Assembly: GCA_019236085.1 (NCBI GenBank)
Contig: JAFAJR010000193.1
Location: forward strand, 1-5,969
Direction: 5' to 3'
DNA length: 5,969 nucleotides
Origin: Candidatus Dormiibacterota bacterium
GTDB taxonomy: Bacteria; Chloroflexota; Dormibacteria; Aeolococcales; Aeolococcaceae
The position numbers and the translations under genes were made by a program. The stretch's first letter is position 1, and each line of letters starts with the position of its first letter. The notes below the pieces were generated by a model. The model was not told where the DNA came from. It ran no database searches and worked only from the letters and a program-made list of their open reading frames with translations. Positions 4,127 through 5,969 of this stretch are shown one piece after another.

Positions 4127-5969
4127 ATGGCCCTCGAAGAATACCGCCGGAAGCGCGATTTCAACCGCACTCCGGAGCCCAGCGGCGACGCCGCCTCACG
4201 CCGCGACAGATCCTTGTGGGACGACCTTCCCGAGGGCTCGCGTTTCTGCGTCCAGATGCACCGCGCCACGCGTCTGCACTACGACTTCCGCCTGGAGCAC
4301 GACGGCGTTCTGCTCTCCTGGGCCATCCCGCGCGGACCCACGCTGGACCCGGCGAAGAAGCGCCTCGCGGTGCAGACGGAGGACCACCCGGTCGATTACG
4401 GCGATTTCGAGGGCGTGATCCCGTCGGGCTATGGCGCCGGCACGGTGATGCTGTGGGACGCCGGCACCTACGAGTGGGTGAAAGAGTCTGCGCAGGACTT
4501 CGAGGCGTCACGCCGCAAAGGCGACGTGAAATTCCGCCTGCAGGGAACCAAGATCGCAGGCGAGTTCGCCCTGGTGCACATCGGCGAACGCGGCCGTAGG
4601 TACGGCGGCAGCGGCGACGGTGACAAGAACTGGCTGCTCATCAAGAAGCACGACGAGCACGAGGTCGCGGGGTTCGAAGCCGGGGATCTCGATGTTTCTG
4701 TCAAGACCGGCCGCAGCCTGGCTCGCATCGCCGCCGACGGCGGTGGCGATCCTCGCGAACAGAGACGCACCGCGCGTCCAGCCGTCAGGCCGGTCGCCCC
4801 GCAGCCGCCCGCAGCCAAGCCCGCGGTGGCGCCGGTGCCGATGCTGGCCACCGCGGTGGACGCGCCATTCAACCGTGACGGCTGGTTCTTCGAACTCAAG
4901 TACGACGGTGTGCGCGTCCTGCTCACGGTGCGAGGCGGCAGGGTCACGCTGACAAGCCGGCATGGCCGTGATGAGACCAGGCGCTATCCAGAGCTGCAAC
5001 GCGCCACCGCCGCGGTGGGCGGCCGCGACTGCGTCATCGACGGCGAGGTGTGCGTGCTGGATGCGGAGGGACGGCCGTCCTTCGAGCGGCTGCAATCGCG
5101 CATCAACGTGGATCGCGACCAGGACGTGCAGCGGGCGATGCGTGAGGCGCCGATCGTGATGTTCGCCTTCGACATCCTCGAGCTCGACGGGCGTCCGTTG
5201 CTGGAGACGTCGCTTCGCATCCGCAAGAAGACGCTGCGAGACGTGCTGCGCGACGGACACGGCGTCGCATTCGCCGATCACGTCGAGCGCGACGGCGAGG
5301 CATTCTTCCGGCAGGTGCAGCGCGCCGGCGTCGAGGGCATGGTGGCGAAGCGCGCCGATTCGCTGTATGTCCCCGGCAGGCGCAGCAAGGACTGGCTGAA
5401 AGTGAAGGCGTGGCACACGCAGGCATGCGTCATCGCCGGGTACACCGCCGGGCAGGGCAAACGAAAGGAACACCTCGGAGCGCTGATCCTCGCCGTGATG
5501 CGCGACGGGACGCTCACGCACTGCGGCCAGGTGGGCACCGGGTTCGACGACAAGACGCTGCGGCGCATCCGGGAACTGCTGACGCCGCTCGTAATCCAGC
5601 GTTCGGCGCTGCACCCGGCGCCGCGGCCCTCGGAGCCCGCGACGTGGGTCACGCCGCAGCTGTGCTGCGAGGTCCGCCACGCCGGCTGGACCAGCGCAGG
5701 GATCCTGCGTCACCCTGCCTTTGCCGGCCTGCGCACCGAGCTGGTGCCGGCCGACTGCGTGCCCGAGTCTGAGCAGCACACGCTTGATGTCGTCAACAGC
5801 GGTGCGCGCACAACGAGTGGCGGCGGCATCGCTCGCGCCGACCATCGAGTCGTACGAGGAGCGAGCCGTAACATCGTCGAGACGGCGAGCGACGAGAAGA
5901 TCTCGGGTCGGAAGGGCGATGCCGCCGCCGCTCGCGAGACGCCGGCAGCGTCGTCAGACGACGATATCC
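4127..5969 (+). CDS. ligD: ATP-dependent DNA ligase D, phosphoesterase + ligase part (partial at window end)
   Basis: LigD processes and seals double-strand breaks in Ku-dependent non-homologous end joining. The frame is open for 614 codons and runs off the window. Residues about 30-165 are the 3'-phosphoesterase (PE) domain, with the expected catalytic/metal residues His45, His51, Asp53, Arg55, His87 and Tyr91. A Pro/Ala/Arg-rich linker (about 195-236) leads to the nucleotidyl transferase: motif I 'ELKYDGVR' with adenylated Lys258, 'DGEV' with Glu307, 'FAFDILELDGRPL', 'EGMVAKR' from Glu403, and 'WLKVK' (423-427). An OB-fold follows, ending near 'ILRHPAFAGLR' at about residue 533. The remaining 80 residues are Ala/Ser/Thr/Arg-rich and look disordered. 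The PE-first order is that of the Pseudomonas type, in which a polymerase/primase domain follows the ligase, so the tail is probably the linker to it. Start: first ATG before the conserved region, with a leaderless-type promoter. No ku is in the window. Confidence 0.94.
   Translation, partial: MALEEYRRKRDFNRTPEPSGDAASRRDRSLWDDLPEGSRFCVQMHRATRLHYDFRLEHDGVLLSWAIPRGPTLDPAKKRLAVQTEDHPVDYGDFEGVIPSGYGAGTVMLWDAGTYEWVKESAQDFEASRRKGDVKFRLQGTKIAGEFALVHIGERGRRYGGSGDGDKNWLLIKKHDEHEVAGFEAGDLDVSVKTGRSLARIAADGGGDPREQRRTARPAVRPVAPQPPAAKPAVAPVPMLATAVDAPFNRDGWFFELKYDGVRVLLTVRGGRVTLTSRHGRDETRRYPELQRATAAVGGRDCVIDGEVCVLDAEGRPSFERLQSRINVDRDQDVQRAMREAPIVMFAFDILELDGRPLLETSLRIRKKTLRDVLRDGHGVAFADHVERDGEAFFRQVQRAGVEGMVAKRADSLYVPGRRSKDWLKVKAWHTQACVIAGYTAGQGKRKEHLGALILAVMRDGTLTHCGQVGTGFDDKTLRRIRELLTPLVIQRSALHPAPRPSEPATWVTPQLCCEVRHAGWTSAGILRHPAFAGLRTELVPADCVPESEQHTLDVVNSGARTTSGGGIARADHRVVRGASRNIVETASDEKISGRKGDAAAARETPAASSDDDI

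Noticed and set aside
4508..5845. A 445-codon open frame on the minus strand opposite ligD.
   Set aside because: It lies entirely antisense to the LigD domains, its translation resembles no family I know, and long antisense frames are expected opposite GC-rich genes.

Overview
This is a GC-rich bacterial chromosome segment, densely coding, with third codon positions dominated by G and C. It holds four protein genes and one short intergenic region. On the minus strand, gyrB (DNA gyrase B), plsX (acyl-ACP:phosphate acyltransferase) and gyrA (DNA gyrase A, cut by the window start) follow each other in transcription order. They are packed tightly enough to be one operon: 4 bases separate gyrB from plsX, and plsX and gyrA share a 4-base ATGA stop/start overlap. 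On the plus strand, divergently oriented, lies a ligD-type gene for ATP-dependent DNA ligase D. It has an N-terminal 3'-phosphoesterase domain followed by a ligase domain, and it is still open at the window end.

The organism is not proteobacterial in character. GyrB lacks the large C-terminal insert of enterobacterial GyrB and ends in an 'NLDI' tail preceded by a 'KRFIQTHAK' segment. GyrA carries a 'YQKCATVVGEVLGKYHPHGD' core. By recollection of family sequences, this combination with high GC and LigD best fits a soil-type Chloroflexota or Dormibacterota-like lineage, but that placement is a low-confidence inference.

Region by region: 1-909 is the first 303 codons of gyrA. 906-1934 is plsX. 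1939 to about 3942 is gyrB, whose start codon is a real puzzle because no in-frame ATG, GTG or TTG lies upstream of the conserved N-terminus. About 3943-4126 is the divergent regulatory region, with a good extended -10 promoter for the gyrase operon and a candidate leaderless promoter for ligD. 4127-5969 is ligD.

The gyrase subunits form the A2B2 enzyme that introduces negative supercoils. PlsX makes acyl-phosphate for the first acylation in phospholipid synthesis. LigD acts in Ku-dependent end joining, but no ku gene is visible here. The main points of interest are plsX embedded between the two gyrase genes, the missing canonical gyrB start, a Leu in place of the usual Asp in the GyrB EGDSAGG toprim motif, and the probable continuation of LigD into a polymerase domain beyond the window.
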